Notes under the pieces: generated by a model | What the model saw: the letters and a program-made list of their open reading frames with translations, nothing else | Database searches by the model: none | Told to the model about the DNA's origin: nothing | Part shown: positions 1 through 6,251 of the stretch, piece after piece | How the letters are laid out: every line of letters begins with the position of its first letter | Numbering within the stretch: position 1 is the stretch's first letter | Assembly: GCA_021781285.1 (NCBI GenBank) | Contig: JAJXXD010000170.1 | Location: 1-7,273, forward strand | DNA: 7,273 bases | Source of the DNA: a bacterium | Lineage (GTDB): Bacteria; SZUA-79; Acidulodesulfobacterales; Acidulodesulfobacteraceae | Reading direction: 5' to 3' | Translations under genes and position numbers: made by a program

Positions 1-9
1 CAATGCCAT
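1..9 (-). CDS. Start of a further downstream gene (first three codons, Met-Ala-Leu)
   Basis: An ATG at 9-7 is followed by GCA and TTG before the window ends. It is called as a gene start only because a near-consensus GGAGGG (22-17) lies seven bases upstream and because it sits 33 nt after the lipoprotein stop in the same direction. The product cannot be identified from three codons. In Deltaproteobacterial clusters of this layout the next gene is often lysA (diaminopimelate decarboxylase) or a dap gene; that is a guess from context and not seen here. Confidence 0.6.
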
Positions 10-16
10 ATTTACG

Positions 17-22
17 CCCTCC
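17..22 (-). promoter_or_regulatory. Strong Shine-Dalgarno site for the gene starting at position 9
   Basis: The minus strand reads GGAGGG, then seven bases, then ATG. This is the best match to the anti-Shine-Dalgarno consensus before any start in the window and is the main reason for calling the truncated gene at the left edge. Confidence 0.65.
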
Positions 23-42
23 GGATATTTTATTTGTTTATG

Positions 43-564
43 CTAAGGGGCGGACTTATGTCCGTCCTCAATAAATACGATTATGTAATTGGAATAAGTG
101 GATTTTATATCGTAATATCCGACGCTTTTTATGCAAAACATATAATAGCCGTTTTTTAAATTCTTCTTATTTACATTATAAAAAAATTTATCATATTGCA
201 AGCTAAATCTTTTTTTAAACGTTAAATTTTGAAAAACAAAGGGTATTGAGGAACCGCAGGAATATTTTATAGATTTTTTGTCTTTATAATGTTTCTTAAA
301 AATTAAAAATCCTTTAACTTTATTTATGTCTCCGCTATATTTATAAACAATATGGGCGGAATTTTTCAGCCTTTCGACGGATAAAATAACGGGCGGGGAC
401 GGAGGGGCAACTTTAGGCGGCTGGGGGTAACCGGTTTTTGCGCATCCTGATAAAAAAAGAATCTGGGCAAAAAAAACCAGCGCCGATAAAGCCGGAAAAA
501 TATAGCTTCTTTTTTTATTTAAGCTCCAGTAACGATTTTTTATTATTTTCGATTTCTTTTTCAT
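43..564 (-). CDS. Small basic lipoprotein with a proline-rich linker and FN3-like domain
   Basis: This 173-residue protein is probably exported and lipid-anchored. A lysine/arginine-rich n-region (residues 2-19, nine K/R) leads into a hydrophobic stretch (21-37) and a clear lipobox, LFLSGC, with Cys41 as the lipidated residue. The +2 residue is Ala, not Asp, which by the E. coli rule favours the outer membrane. The mature N-terminus CAKTGYPQPPKVAPPSPP is a proline-rich linker. The rest (about 58-166) alternates short beta-like segments and ends in NGYYMFCIKSVGYYDIKSTYSNYIIV, resembling the last strands of a fibronectin type III domain; this fold assignment is tentative. Two further cysteines (103 and 144) could form a disulfide. 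The only ATG (564) lies 50 nt inside argH with a poor ribosome site, so coupling to argH translation is likely. Similar lipoproteins follow argH and precede lysA in some Deltaproteobacteria as I recall. The function is unknown. Confidence 0.82.
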   Translation of the reverse strand: MKKKSKIIKNRYWSLNKKRSYIFPALSALVFFAQILFLSGCAKTGYPQPPKVAPPSPPVILSVERLKNSAHIVYKYSGDINKVKGFLIFKKHYKDKKSIKYSCGSSIPFVFQNLTFKKRFSLQYDKFFYNVNKKNLKNGYYMFCIKSVGYYDIKSTYSNYIIVFIEDGHKSAP

Positions 565-1951
565 ATTCTTTTAAGACCGTTTTTATTTCTTTAAATGCCG
601 TTCCTCCGGTTGTTTTCTTTGAATTAACGGAAGTTTCGGGGTTAAAAATATCAAATATATCGCCGGCTATAAAACCGGTTATTTTTTTATATTCCTTTAA
701 AGACACGGTAGAAAGGGTTTTACCCGTATTCTCGGCATAGCTGACGATTCTGCCGACGATTTCATGCGATTTTCTAAAAGGTACGCCTTTTTTTACCAAG
801 TAAGTAGCGACATCGGTAGCGTAAATAGAGTCGTTTTTAAGTCCTGCCGCCATATTTTCTTTATTAAATTTTATAGTTCTTATGATTTCTTTAAATATCA
901 ATAAAGAATTATAAACGGTATCCGCACTTTCCATGACCGGCTTTTTATCTTCCTGCATATCCCTGTTATATGCGAGAGGCAGGGATTTCATCATTATAAA
1001 CAAGGACAAAAGATTTGAAATAACGCCCCCCGTTTTGCCTCTTATGAGCTCCAGAACGTCGGGATTTTTCTTCTGCGGCATAATGCTTGACCCTGTGGTA
1101 AATTCGTCTTTTAATTTTATAAATCCGAACTCAAAACTGTTCCATATTATAAGTTCTTCGCAAAATCTGGAAAGATGCAGCGCCGTCATAGAAAGCGCAA
1201 AGTTAAATTCCAGCGCAAAATCTCTATCCGAAACACCGTCCATACTGTTTCTCGAAATGCTTCCGAATCCTAAAAAATCCGCTTCTAAACGCCTGTCTAT
1301 GTCAAAATCCACGCCTGCGAGGGCTCCGCTGCCGAGAGTTAAAACATCGGCTGTTTTGTACGTATTCATAAGCCTTTCGAAATCCCGCGTAAACATCTCG
1401 TAATAAGCTAAAACGTGATGGGCGAGAGACACCGGCTGGGCATGCTGAAAATGGGTATATCCGGGAATTATAGTTTTAATATTGGATTTTGCGACTGCCG
1501 CCAGTTCCGCCCTTAAATCGATTAATGCTTTTGCTATATGCTTTATACGGCTTTTTACGTAAAGCCTGAAGTCCACCGAAACCTGGTCGTTTCTCGACCT
1601 TCCCGTATGGAGTTTTGCCCCTGATTCCGGAACAAGTTCCGTTAATCTCTTTTCCACATTCATATGAATGTCTTCATATTTTTTATTAAGCTCGAATTCC
1701 CCGTTTTTTATCTCGGTTTTGATTTTTATAAGCGCATTTTCTAAATCCCTTTTTTCCTTTAAGCTGACGATACCCGCTTTTTTTAGGGCGCGGAGATGGG
1801 CGATAGAGCCGTCGATATCGAAATCCGCAAGTTTTTTGTCGATATCCAGCGATGCCGTAAAATCTGCGGTAATTTGTGATATGTCTTCTTTAAAACGCCC
1901 TCTGACGAAATTATTATGCGATATAATTTCTTTGTTTTTCTTTGGTCCCAT
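515..1951 (-). CDS. argH: Argininosuccinate lyase (ArgH)
   Basis: ArgH cleaves argininosuccinate into arginine and fumarate, the last step of the pathway. It belongs to the fumarase/aspartase superfamily and works as a homotetramer with active sites shared between subunits. The 478-residue sequence shows the three conserved regions: KLHTGRSRNDQVSVDFRL (113-130), GYTHFQHAQPVSLAHH (164-179, with His167 in the usual catalytic-base position) and the superfamily signature GSSIMPQKKNPD (287-298) on the flexible loop bearing the catalytic serine. The C-terminal NPETSVNSKKTTGGTAF (437-453) is a version of the ArgH-specific tail usually seen as SPExSVxxRxxxGGTAP. The N-terminus is about 17 residues long before the GRF motif and lacks the usual Trp-Gly before it. 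The start at 1951 is supported by AAGG at 1961-1958, six bases upstream. The last 50 bases overlap the start of the lipoprotein gene in another frame. Confidence 0.97.
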   Translation of the reverse strand: MGPKKNKEIISHNNFVRGRFKEDISQITADFTASLDIDKKLADFDIDGSIAHLRALKKAGIVSLKEKRDLENALIKIKTEIKNGEFELNKKYEDIHMNVEKRLTELVPESGAKLHTGRSRNDQVSVDFRLYVKSRIKHIAKALIDLRAELAAVAKSNIKTIIPGYTHFQHAQPVSLAHHVLAYYEMFTRDFERLMNTYKTADVLTLGSGALAGVDFDIDRRLEADFLGFGSISRNSMDGVSDRDFALEFNFALSMTALHLSRFCEELIIWNSFEFGFIKLKDEFTTGSSIMPQKKNPDVLELIRGKTGGVISNLLSLFIMMKSLPLAYNRDMQEDKKPVMESADTVYNSLLIFKEIIRTIKFNKENMAAGLKNDSIYATDVATYLVKKGVPFRKSHEIVGRIVSYAENTGKTLSTVSLKEYKKITGFIAGDIFDIFNPETSVNSKKTTGGTAFKEIKTVLKEYEKEIENNKKSLLELK

Positions 1952-1957
1952 ATCTTG

Positions 1958-1961
1958 CCTT
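1958..1961 (-). promoter_or_regulatory. Shine-Dalgarno site of argH
   Basis: The minus strand reads AAGG six bases before the ATG at 1951, within the 18-nt argG-argH spacer. It is short, but its spacing is normal and it supports the chosen argH start. Confidence 0.6.
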
Positions 1962-1969
1962 ATTTTGTA

Positions 1970-3175
1970 TTATTTTGACCTTCTTAATTTATAGCGCAAT
2001 GATTTTAAGTGAATAAATCCCGTCGCATCGTTCTGGGAATATGCCCCTTTGTCGTCCTCGAACGTTACGATATTCTTAGAATAAAGACTGTCTGCGGATT
2101 TTCTGTATAAAACTTTCATATTGCCTTTATACAGCTCTAATCCTATTGCGCCGTTCACGGACGACTGGGTGCTGTCTATAAGGGACTGAACCGCTTTCAA
2201 TTCAGGACTAAACCAGCTTCCTTCATATATTAACTTTGAATATTGAGGCACAAGGCTGTTTTTAAGCTCTATCTCCTCTCCGGTCAAAGTAATAGATTCT
2301 ATCAGCTTGTGGGCAAAGCTTAAAACCGTTCCGGCAGGAGTTTCGTAAACGCCCCTCGATTTCATTCCAGTAATCCTCGTTTCTACTATATCCGCCCTTC
2401 CGATACCGTTTCTGCCGGCAATCAAATTAAGCTCATCTACTATCTGAAACGGCGGCATTTTTTTTCCGTTTAAAGATACCGGATTTCCGTTTTTATATTT
2501 TATTTCTATAGACTCAGGTTTATCCTGCGCTTTTTGGGGAGATGCCGTAATCTCGAACATAGATTCGTCCGGAGCATTTTCTAAATCTTCCAGTATCCCG
2601 CCTTCATAGCTTATGTGAAAAAGATTTTTATCGCTCGAATAAGGTTTTTCTTTTGTAACCGGAACGGGAATTCCGTTATCTTCCGCATATTTAATAAGCT
2701 CGGCTCTCGATGCTATATCCCATTCCCTCCAAGGCGCTATCACCTTTATGTCCGGATTAACGGCTGCATAGGCAAGCTCGAACCTGACCTGGTCGTTTCC
2801 TTTGCCGGTTGCGCCGTGGGCGACGTATTTTGCGCCTTTTTCCGCCGCTATTTCTATCTGCCTTTTTGCTATTAAAGGTCTGGCGATAGACGTTCCGAGA
2901 AGATACGAGCCTTCGTAAAGAGCGTTTCCCCTTAACATGGGAAATATATAATTTTCTGCAAACTCGCTCCTCATATCTTCGACTATAGCTTCTACCGCGC
3001 CGGTCTTCAGGGCCTTTTTCTTCACGGCGGCAAGGTCTTCTTTCTGTCCTACGTCGCAGCAATAGGCAATAACGTCCGCTTTATACGTATTTATCAGCCA
3101 TTTGAGAATAACCGAGGTATCGAGTCCTCCCGAATATGCTAAAACAATCTTATTCCCGCCTTTTAACTTTGCCAT
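1970..3175 (-). CDS. argG: Argininosuccinate synthase (ArgG)
   Basis: ArgG condenses citrulline and aspartate into argininosuccinate, using ATP split to AMP and pyrophosphate. The 401-residue protein is of normal length for the short bacterial type. The N-terminal nucleotide-binding domain begins with VLAYSGGLDTSVILKWL (11-27), containing the SGGLDTS pyrophosphate loop of N-type ATP pyrophosphatases. The synthetase domain follows, with YEGSYLLGTSIARPLIAK (87-104), AHGATGKGNDQVRFE (119-133, citrulline/aspartate/ATP site), YEGGILED (190-197), NGIGRADIVETRITGMKSRG (256-275) and YEGSWFSPE (317-325). The C-terminal tail, including NDATGFIHL (382-390), is the segment used in tetramer assembly. The ATG at 3175 has an AGGAG at 3192-3188 with a rather long 12-base spacing. 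The gene sits 24 nt after argF and 18 nt before argH, as expected for sequential enzymes. No truncation or frameshift is seen. Confidence 0.98.
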   Translation of the reverse strand: MAKLKGGNKIVLAYSGGLDTSVILKWLINTYKADVIAYCCDVGQKEDLAAVKKKALKTGAVEAIVEDMRSEFAENYIFPMLRGNALYEGSYLLGTSIARPLIAKRQIEIAAEKGAKYVAHGATGKGNDQVRFELAYAAVNPDIKVIAPWREWDIASRAELIKYAEDNGIPVPVTKEKPYSSDKNLFHISYEGGILEDLENAPDESMFEITASPQKAQDKPESIEIKYKNGNPVSLNGKKMPPFQIVDELNLIAGRNGIGRADIVETRITGMKSRGVYETPAGTVLSFAHKLIESITLTGEEIELKNSLVPQYSKLIYEGSWFSPELKAVQSLIDSTQSSVNGAIGLELYKGNMKVLYRKSADSLYSKNIVTFEDDKGAYSQNDATGFIHLKSLRYKLRRSK

Positions 3176-3187
3176 AATAAATTATTT

Positions 3188-3192
3188 CTCCT
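3188..3192 (-). promoter_or_regulatory. Shine-Dalgarno site of argG, long spacing
   Basis: AGGAG on the minus strand lies 12 bases before the argG ATG, longer than the usual 5-9. The intervening bases are all A or T. It is the only candidate in the 24-nt argF-argG spacer. Confidence 0.6.
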
Positions 3193-3199
3193 GTTTTAT

Positions 3200-4132
3200 T
3201 TAGAAAATAGTCTCCATAATCGCTTTCTGGACATGGAGCCTGTTTTCCGCTTCTTCAAACACGACCGGCGAAAACCTCTCGAACACGTCCTCCGTGACTT
3301 CTTCGTTTCTGTGAACCGGAAGACAGTGTAGAAAGATAACGTCGTCTTTCGCATTTTTTACTACATCATCGTCTATAATAAAAGGTCTTAATTTATCTAT
3401 TTTTTCTTTTTCCTCGTCCTGCCCCATACTAATAAAGACATCGGTCGTAATAACGTCCGCGTTTTTTGCCGCAGAAATTTTATCGTTGGAAATCAGGAAT
3501 CTGCCGCCTCTTTTTTTAGAATCTTCTTTAACGGCAGGGTCTATTTCAAATCCTTCAGGCATAGCAAGCACAAGCTCAAAACCGAGCATTGCCTGAAGGC
3601 TGACCCATGAATTTGCCATGTTGTTCGCATCGCCGAAATAAACTATTTTTAAGTTTCCGATAATATCAGCCGCAATGCCTGCTTCGCAGGAACTTTTTTT
3701 TATCTCGTAAACCGTAAATATATCCGTTAATATCTGCGCGGGATGATATAAATCCGTAAGACCGTTAATCACGGGTTTCTCGAAATACCGCGCAAAAGTT
3801 TCTATTCTTTCCTGTTCGAACGTTCTTATTATTACGCCGTCTAAATACCTGCTTAAAACCCTTGCGGTGTCTTTTACCGGCTCGCCGCGTCCGAGCTGAA
3901 GGTCTCTCGACGACATAAAAATGGGGTATCCTCCGAATTCTACTATGCCGACTTCAAAAGATAATCTGGTTCTCGTAGAGGATTTCTCGAATATCAGACC
4001 GATTTTTTTGCCTTCGAGACAGACGTTTTTTCCGCCCCTTTCCGCCTTTAAGACGGCAGACCTTAAAAGAATATCATATATTTCGTCCTTCGTAAAATCG
4101 TAAACCGATAAAAAATTTCTGACTGAATTCAT
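3200..4132 (-). CDS. argF: Ornithine carbamoyltransferase (ArgF)
   Basis: ArgF joins carbamoyl phosphate to ornithine to give citrulline in the cytoplasm. It has 310 residues, a usual length. The carbamoyl-phosphate domain carries FEKSSTRTRLSFE (48-60, with STRTR at 52-56), a conserved arginine in IIRTFEQ (101-107) and HPAQ (130-133). The ornithine domain carries GDANNMANSW (167-176), DVFISMG (231-237), HCLP (269-272) and ENRLHVQKAIM (296-306). The SMG and HCLP motifs identify an ornithine enzyme rather than aspartate carbamoyltransferase. Whether acetylornithine or succinylornithine could be the substrate is judged unlikely, because ArgB, ArgD and a standard SMG loop are present, but this is inference. 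The ATG at 4132 is the only ATG/GTG/TTG before an in-frame stop three codons upstream. No Shine-Dalgarno sequence is visible, and the 15-nt spacer from argD holds a four-codon mini-ORF, so translation may be coupled to argD. Confidence 0.97.
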   Translation of the reverse strand: MNSVRNFLSVYDFTKDEIYDILLRSAVLKAERGGKNVCLEGKKIGLIFEKSSTRTRLSFEVGIVEFGGYPIFMSSRDLQLGRGEPVKDTARVLSRYLDGVIIRTFEQERIETFARYFEKPVINGLTDLYHPAQILTDIFTVYEIKKSSCEAGIAADIIGNLKIVYFGDANNMANSWVSLQAMLGFELVLAMPEGFEIDPAVKEDSKKRGGRFLISNDKISAAKNADVITTDVFISMGQDEEKEKIDKLRPFIIDDDVVKNAKDDVIFLHCLPVHRNEEVTEDVFERFSPVVFEEAENRLHVQKAIMETIF

Positions 4133-4133
4133 A

Positions 4134-4150
4134 TTAAATTATTTGCATTA
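4134..4150 (-). other. UAAUG stop-start overlap with a four-codon mini-ORF between argD and argF
   Basis: The argD stop TAA (4150-4148) shares its last base with an ATG (4148-4146), which opens the frame ATG CAA ATA ATT TAA (Met-Gln-Ile-Ile, stop at 4136-4134). The argF ATG (4132) begins one base after that stop. The argF start has no visible Shine-Dalgarno sequence. The arrangement would let a ribosome finishing argD reinitiate and end next to the argF start. The bases are directly visible; any role in coupling is inference, and in such AT-rich DNA it may be chance. Confidence 0.35.
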
Positions 4151-5368
4151 TTTATTGTAATGACCGTTAAGGATATTAACAATGGATTCTATTAATAAAT
4201 CGACGTCGCCTTTTTTGATAATTAACGGCGGCGTAAGCCTTAATATTTTATCCTGAACCGCCGTCGTCAAAAATCCTTCTTCGATTAATTTAACGGCTAT
4301 GTCTTTCGACTTAATCTCATAAAACTCGATTGCGCCGATTAATCCAATATTTCTAACGTCTTTAATGAATTCGGAAAAATCGAGCTTTAATTCGTCTAAT
4401 TTGGATTTTATATAATTCCCCGTTTTTAAAACTTCGTCGAGAAAATCTTCCTTAGTTATTTCGTCGATAAAGGCATTGGCCGCGGCCGTTATCAGCGGTC
4501 CTCCTCCGAAAGTCGAGGCATGGTTGCCGGGTTCGAACGCTTTTGCAATTTTATCTTTTGCCAGCACCGCTCCTATCGGAAGTCCGCCCGCAAGAGGTTT
4601 CGCAAGCGTCATAACGTCCGGTTCTACGCCGTAATTCATGTAGGCAAAAAGTTTTCCGGTTCTGCCGAGTCCGACCTGAACCTCGTCGAAAATTAAAGCC
4701 ACATCGTTTTCTGCGGTTAAATCCCTTAAGGATTTTATGTATCCTTTATCAGCGATATTAACGCCGCCTTCTCCCTGTACGGGCTCGACTATTACTGCGC
4801 AATAGTCTTTTCCGTTACCGGCTTTTCCGCCTGCGCCGTTAATCAATTTCTCTACGGCGGAGAAATCGTTGAATTTTACATGAGTAAAGCCTTCAAGCAG
4901 AGGTTCGAAACCTTTATGATACTTGTCCTGTCCCGTTGCCGAAAGCGCTCCGAAGGTTCTTCCGTGAAAAGAATTCTCCATTGCTATTACCTTATATCCT
5001 CTTTTTGAAAATTTTTTCGCGTATATTCTTGCAAGTTTGATTGCCCCTTCGACGCTTTCCGCCCCGCTGTTGCAGAAAAAAACCTTATCGGCAAATGAAT
5101 TCTTGCACAGTTTCTCGGCAAGCAGAGCCTGCGGTTCGGTATAAAAATAGTTGGATACATGAATTAACTTTTTTATCTGGTTTATTACGGCAGAATTTAT
5201 CGCATGATTATTATACCCTAAATTATTTACCGCAATTCCCGAAGCAAAATCTATGTATTTTTTTCCGTTTTCATCGTATAAGATACAGCCGTCCCCTTTA
5301 ACCAAGGTTAAATCGAATCTGCCGTAAGTATTCATTATATATTTATCGGTAAGTTCTTTAGTATTCAT
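4148..5368 (-). CDS. argD: Acetylornithine aminotransferase (ArgD), class-III PLP enzyme
   Basis: ArgD transfers an amino group from glutamate to N-acetylglutamate-5-semialdehyde, giving N-acetylornithine. The 406-residue length is normal for the family. Visible motifs are SNYFYTEPQ (72-80), CNSGAESVEGAIKLAR (99-114, PLP phosphate binding), SFHGRTFGALSATGQ (133-147, with the FHGRT segment over the cofactor), EPVQGEGG (195-202), IFDEVQVGLGRTG (226-238, Asp228 pairing with the PLP pyridine nitrogen), LAKPLAGGLPIGA (255-267, Lys257 as the Schiff-base lysine), HASTFGGGPL (283-292) and LRLTPPL (376-382). The start at 5368 is supported by AAGAGG at 5380-5375, six bases upstream, 13 nt after the argB stop. 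Position between argB and argF favours the arginine role over related ornithine or GABA transaminases. ArgD enzymes can also serve as succinyl-diaminopimelate aminotransferase in lysine synthesis; the sequence alone cannot exclude that dual use. Its TAA overlaps an ATG in a TAATG arrangement. Confidence 0.96.
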   Translation of the reverse strand: MNTKELTDKYIMNTYGRFDLTLVKGDGCILYDENGKKYIDFASGIAVNNLGYNNHAINSAVINQIKKLIHVSNYFYTEPQALLAEKLCKNSFADKVFFCNSGAESVEGAIKLARIYAKKFSKRGYKVIAMENSFHGRTFGALSATGQDKYHKGFEPLLEGFTHVKFNDFSAVEKLINGAGGKAGNGKDYCAVIVEPVQGEGGVNIADKGYIKSLRDLTAENDVALIFDEVQVGLGRTGKLFAYMNYGVEPDVMTLAKPLAGGLPIGAVLAKDKIAKAFEPGNHASTFGGGPLITAAANAFIDEITKEDFLDEVLKTGNYIKSKLDELKLDFSEFIKDVRNIGLIGAIEFYEIKSKDIAVKLIEEGFLTTAVQDKILRLTPPLIIKKGDVDLLIESIVNILNGHYNK

Positions 5369-5374
5369 CGTGCG

Positions 5375-5380
5375 CCTCTT
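5375..5380 (-). promoter_or_regulatory. Shine-Dalgarno site of argD
   Basis: AAGAGG on the minus strand lies six bases before the argD ATG and fills much of the 13-nt spacer after argB. Good spacing supports the start at 5368. Confidence 0.65.
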
Positions 5381-5381
5381 T

Positions 5382-6230
5382 CTAATTTGAAATCTGGGTT
5401 CCTATTCCTTTTTTGGTAAATATCTCCAGCAAAACTGCATGGGGAATGGAACCGTTTATTATATGAACCTTTTTGACTCCCAACTTTACCGCATCTGCGC
5501 AGGAATTTGCCTTCGGTATCATTCCTCCGTAAATAACCCCTTCTTTAATCATGCTTTTAATATCTCCCGTTTTAACCGAAGGGATAAGCTCATTATCCGC
5601 ATTTAAAAGTCCGTCCCGATCCGATAAGATTATAAGTTTTTCGGCTTCAAGCTCCGCCGCTACGGCTGATGCGACAAGGTCGGCATTAATATTAAGCGTC
5701 CTGCCCCGATCGTCCATGCTTACGGGGGCGATTACCGGGATAAACGAGGGGTCGAGGGTCAATAGTATTTTTTTATCGACATGCTTGACTTCGCCCACAA
5801 AACCAAGGTCGACTTTTTCGGTTTTGAGCTTTTTTGCAGTAATAAGATTTCCGTCTTTGCCGGACAAACCGCAGGCGCGTCCGCCGAATTTATTTATCAA
5901 CGCGACAAGGTCTTTATTTATTTTCCCCGATAAAACCATTTCGACGACTTCCATAGTATTTTCATCGGTAATACGGTGGCCTTCGTGAAAATTTACGCCG
6001 ATATTCAGCTTGGTTAAAAGACCGTCTATTTCTTTTCCGCCGCCGTGAACGATAATTATATTTATTCCGACAAGCTTTAAAAGAATGATATCTTTAATAA
6101 AACTCTCTTTTAATTCGTCGTCCGCGGCTATAGAACCGCCGAATTTTATCACGAAGGTTTTTGAAGTAAATTTTTGGATATAGGGCAGAGCCTCAAGCAA
6201 AACCTTTGCTTTTTTTATGTATTCTTCCAT
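5382..6230 (-). CDS. argB: N-acetylglutamate kinase (ArgB), probably arginine-sensitive type
   Basis: ArgB phosphorylates N-acetyl-L-glutamate with ATP, the second step of arginine synthesis, in the cytoplasm. The 282-residue protein has the amino-acid-kinase fold motifs in order: KFGGS (29-33, phosphate-binding Lys29), VHGGGKEID (61-69), RITDENTMEVVEMVLSGKIN (86-105), GLSGKDG (121-127), INADLVASAVA (181-191, N-acetylglutamate/ATP site), LSDRDGLL (202-209), GGMIPK (235-240, Lys240) and GIGTQI (275-280). Some 28 residues precede the KFGGS lysine, against about 7 in the short E. coli enzyme. This extension matches the N-terminal helix that builds the arginine-inhibited hexamer in the Thermotoga and Pseudomonas enzymes, so feedback inhibition is inferred. 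The ATG at 6230 is the only start: an in-frame TAA lies four codons upstream. No Shine-Dalgarno sequence precedes it; the spacer after hslU contains only A and T. Confidence 0.97.
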   Translation of the reverse strand: MEEYIKKAKVLLEALPYIQKFTSKTFVIKFGGSIAADDELKESFIKDIILLKLVGINIIIVHGGGKEIDGLLTKLNIGVNFHEGHRITDENTMEVVEMVLSGKINKDLVALINKFGGRACGLSGKDGNLITAKKLKTEKVDLGFVGEVKHVDKKILLTLDPSFIPVIAPVSMDDRGRTLNINADLVASAVAAELEAEKLIILSDRDGLLNADNELIPSVKTGDIKSMIKEGVIYGGMIPKANSCADAVKLGVKKVHIINGSIPHAVLLEIFTKKGIGTQISN

Positions 6231-6251
6231 AATTATAATTTATAAATATTA

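Noticed and set aside
510..516. Seven-A run on the minus strand as a programmed frameshift site
   Set aside because: It lies just past the argH stop and the lipoprotein frame is continuous through it. No stimulatory hairpin or fused product is evident.
438..740. Plus-strand 100-codon frame across the argH/lipoprotein junction
   Set aside because: Antisense to both genes, with Phe/Ser-rich low complexity from poly-A tracts read in reverse; no ribosome site of note.
933..1403. Open frame of 156 codons on the plus strand opposite argH
   Set aside because: It lies wholly antisense to strongly conserved argH sequence, has low-complexity composition and resembles no family I know. It is a shadow of the real gene.
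2757..3062. 101-codon minus-strand frame inside argG
   Set aside because: Same strand but a different frame within conserved argG; the product is an Arg-rich string typical of frame-shifted reading.
5551..5988. Open frame of 145 codons on the plus strand opposite argB
   Set aside because: Antisense to the ArgB active-site motifs and rich in Ser/Arg, as expected from complementing this codon use. No independent support.
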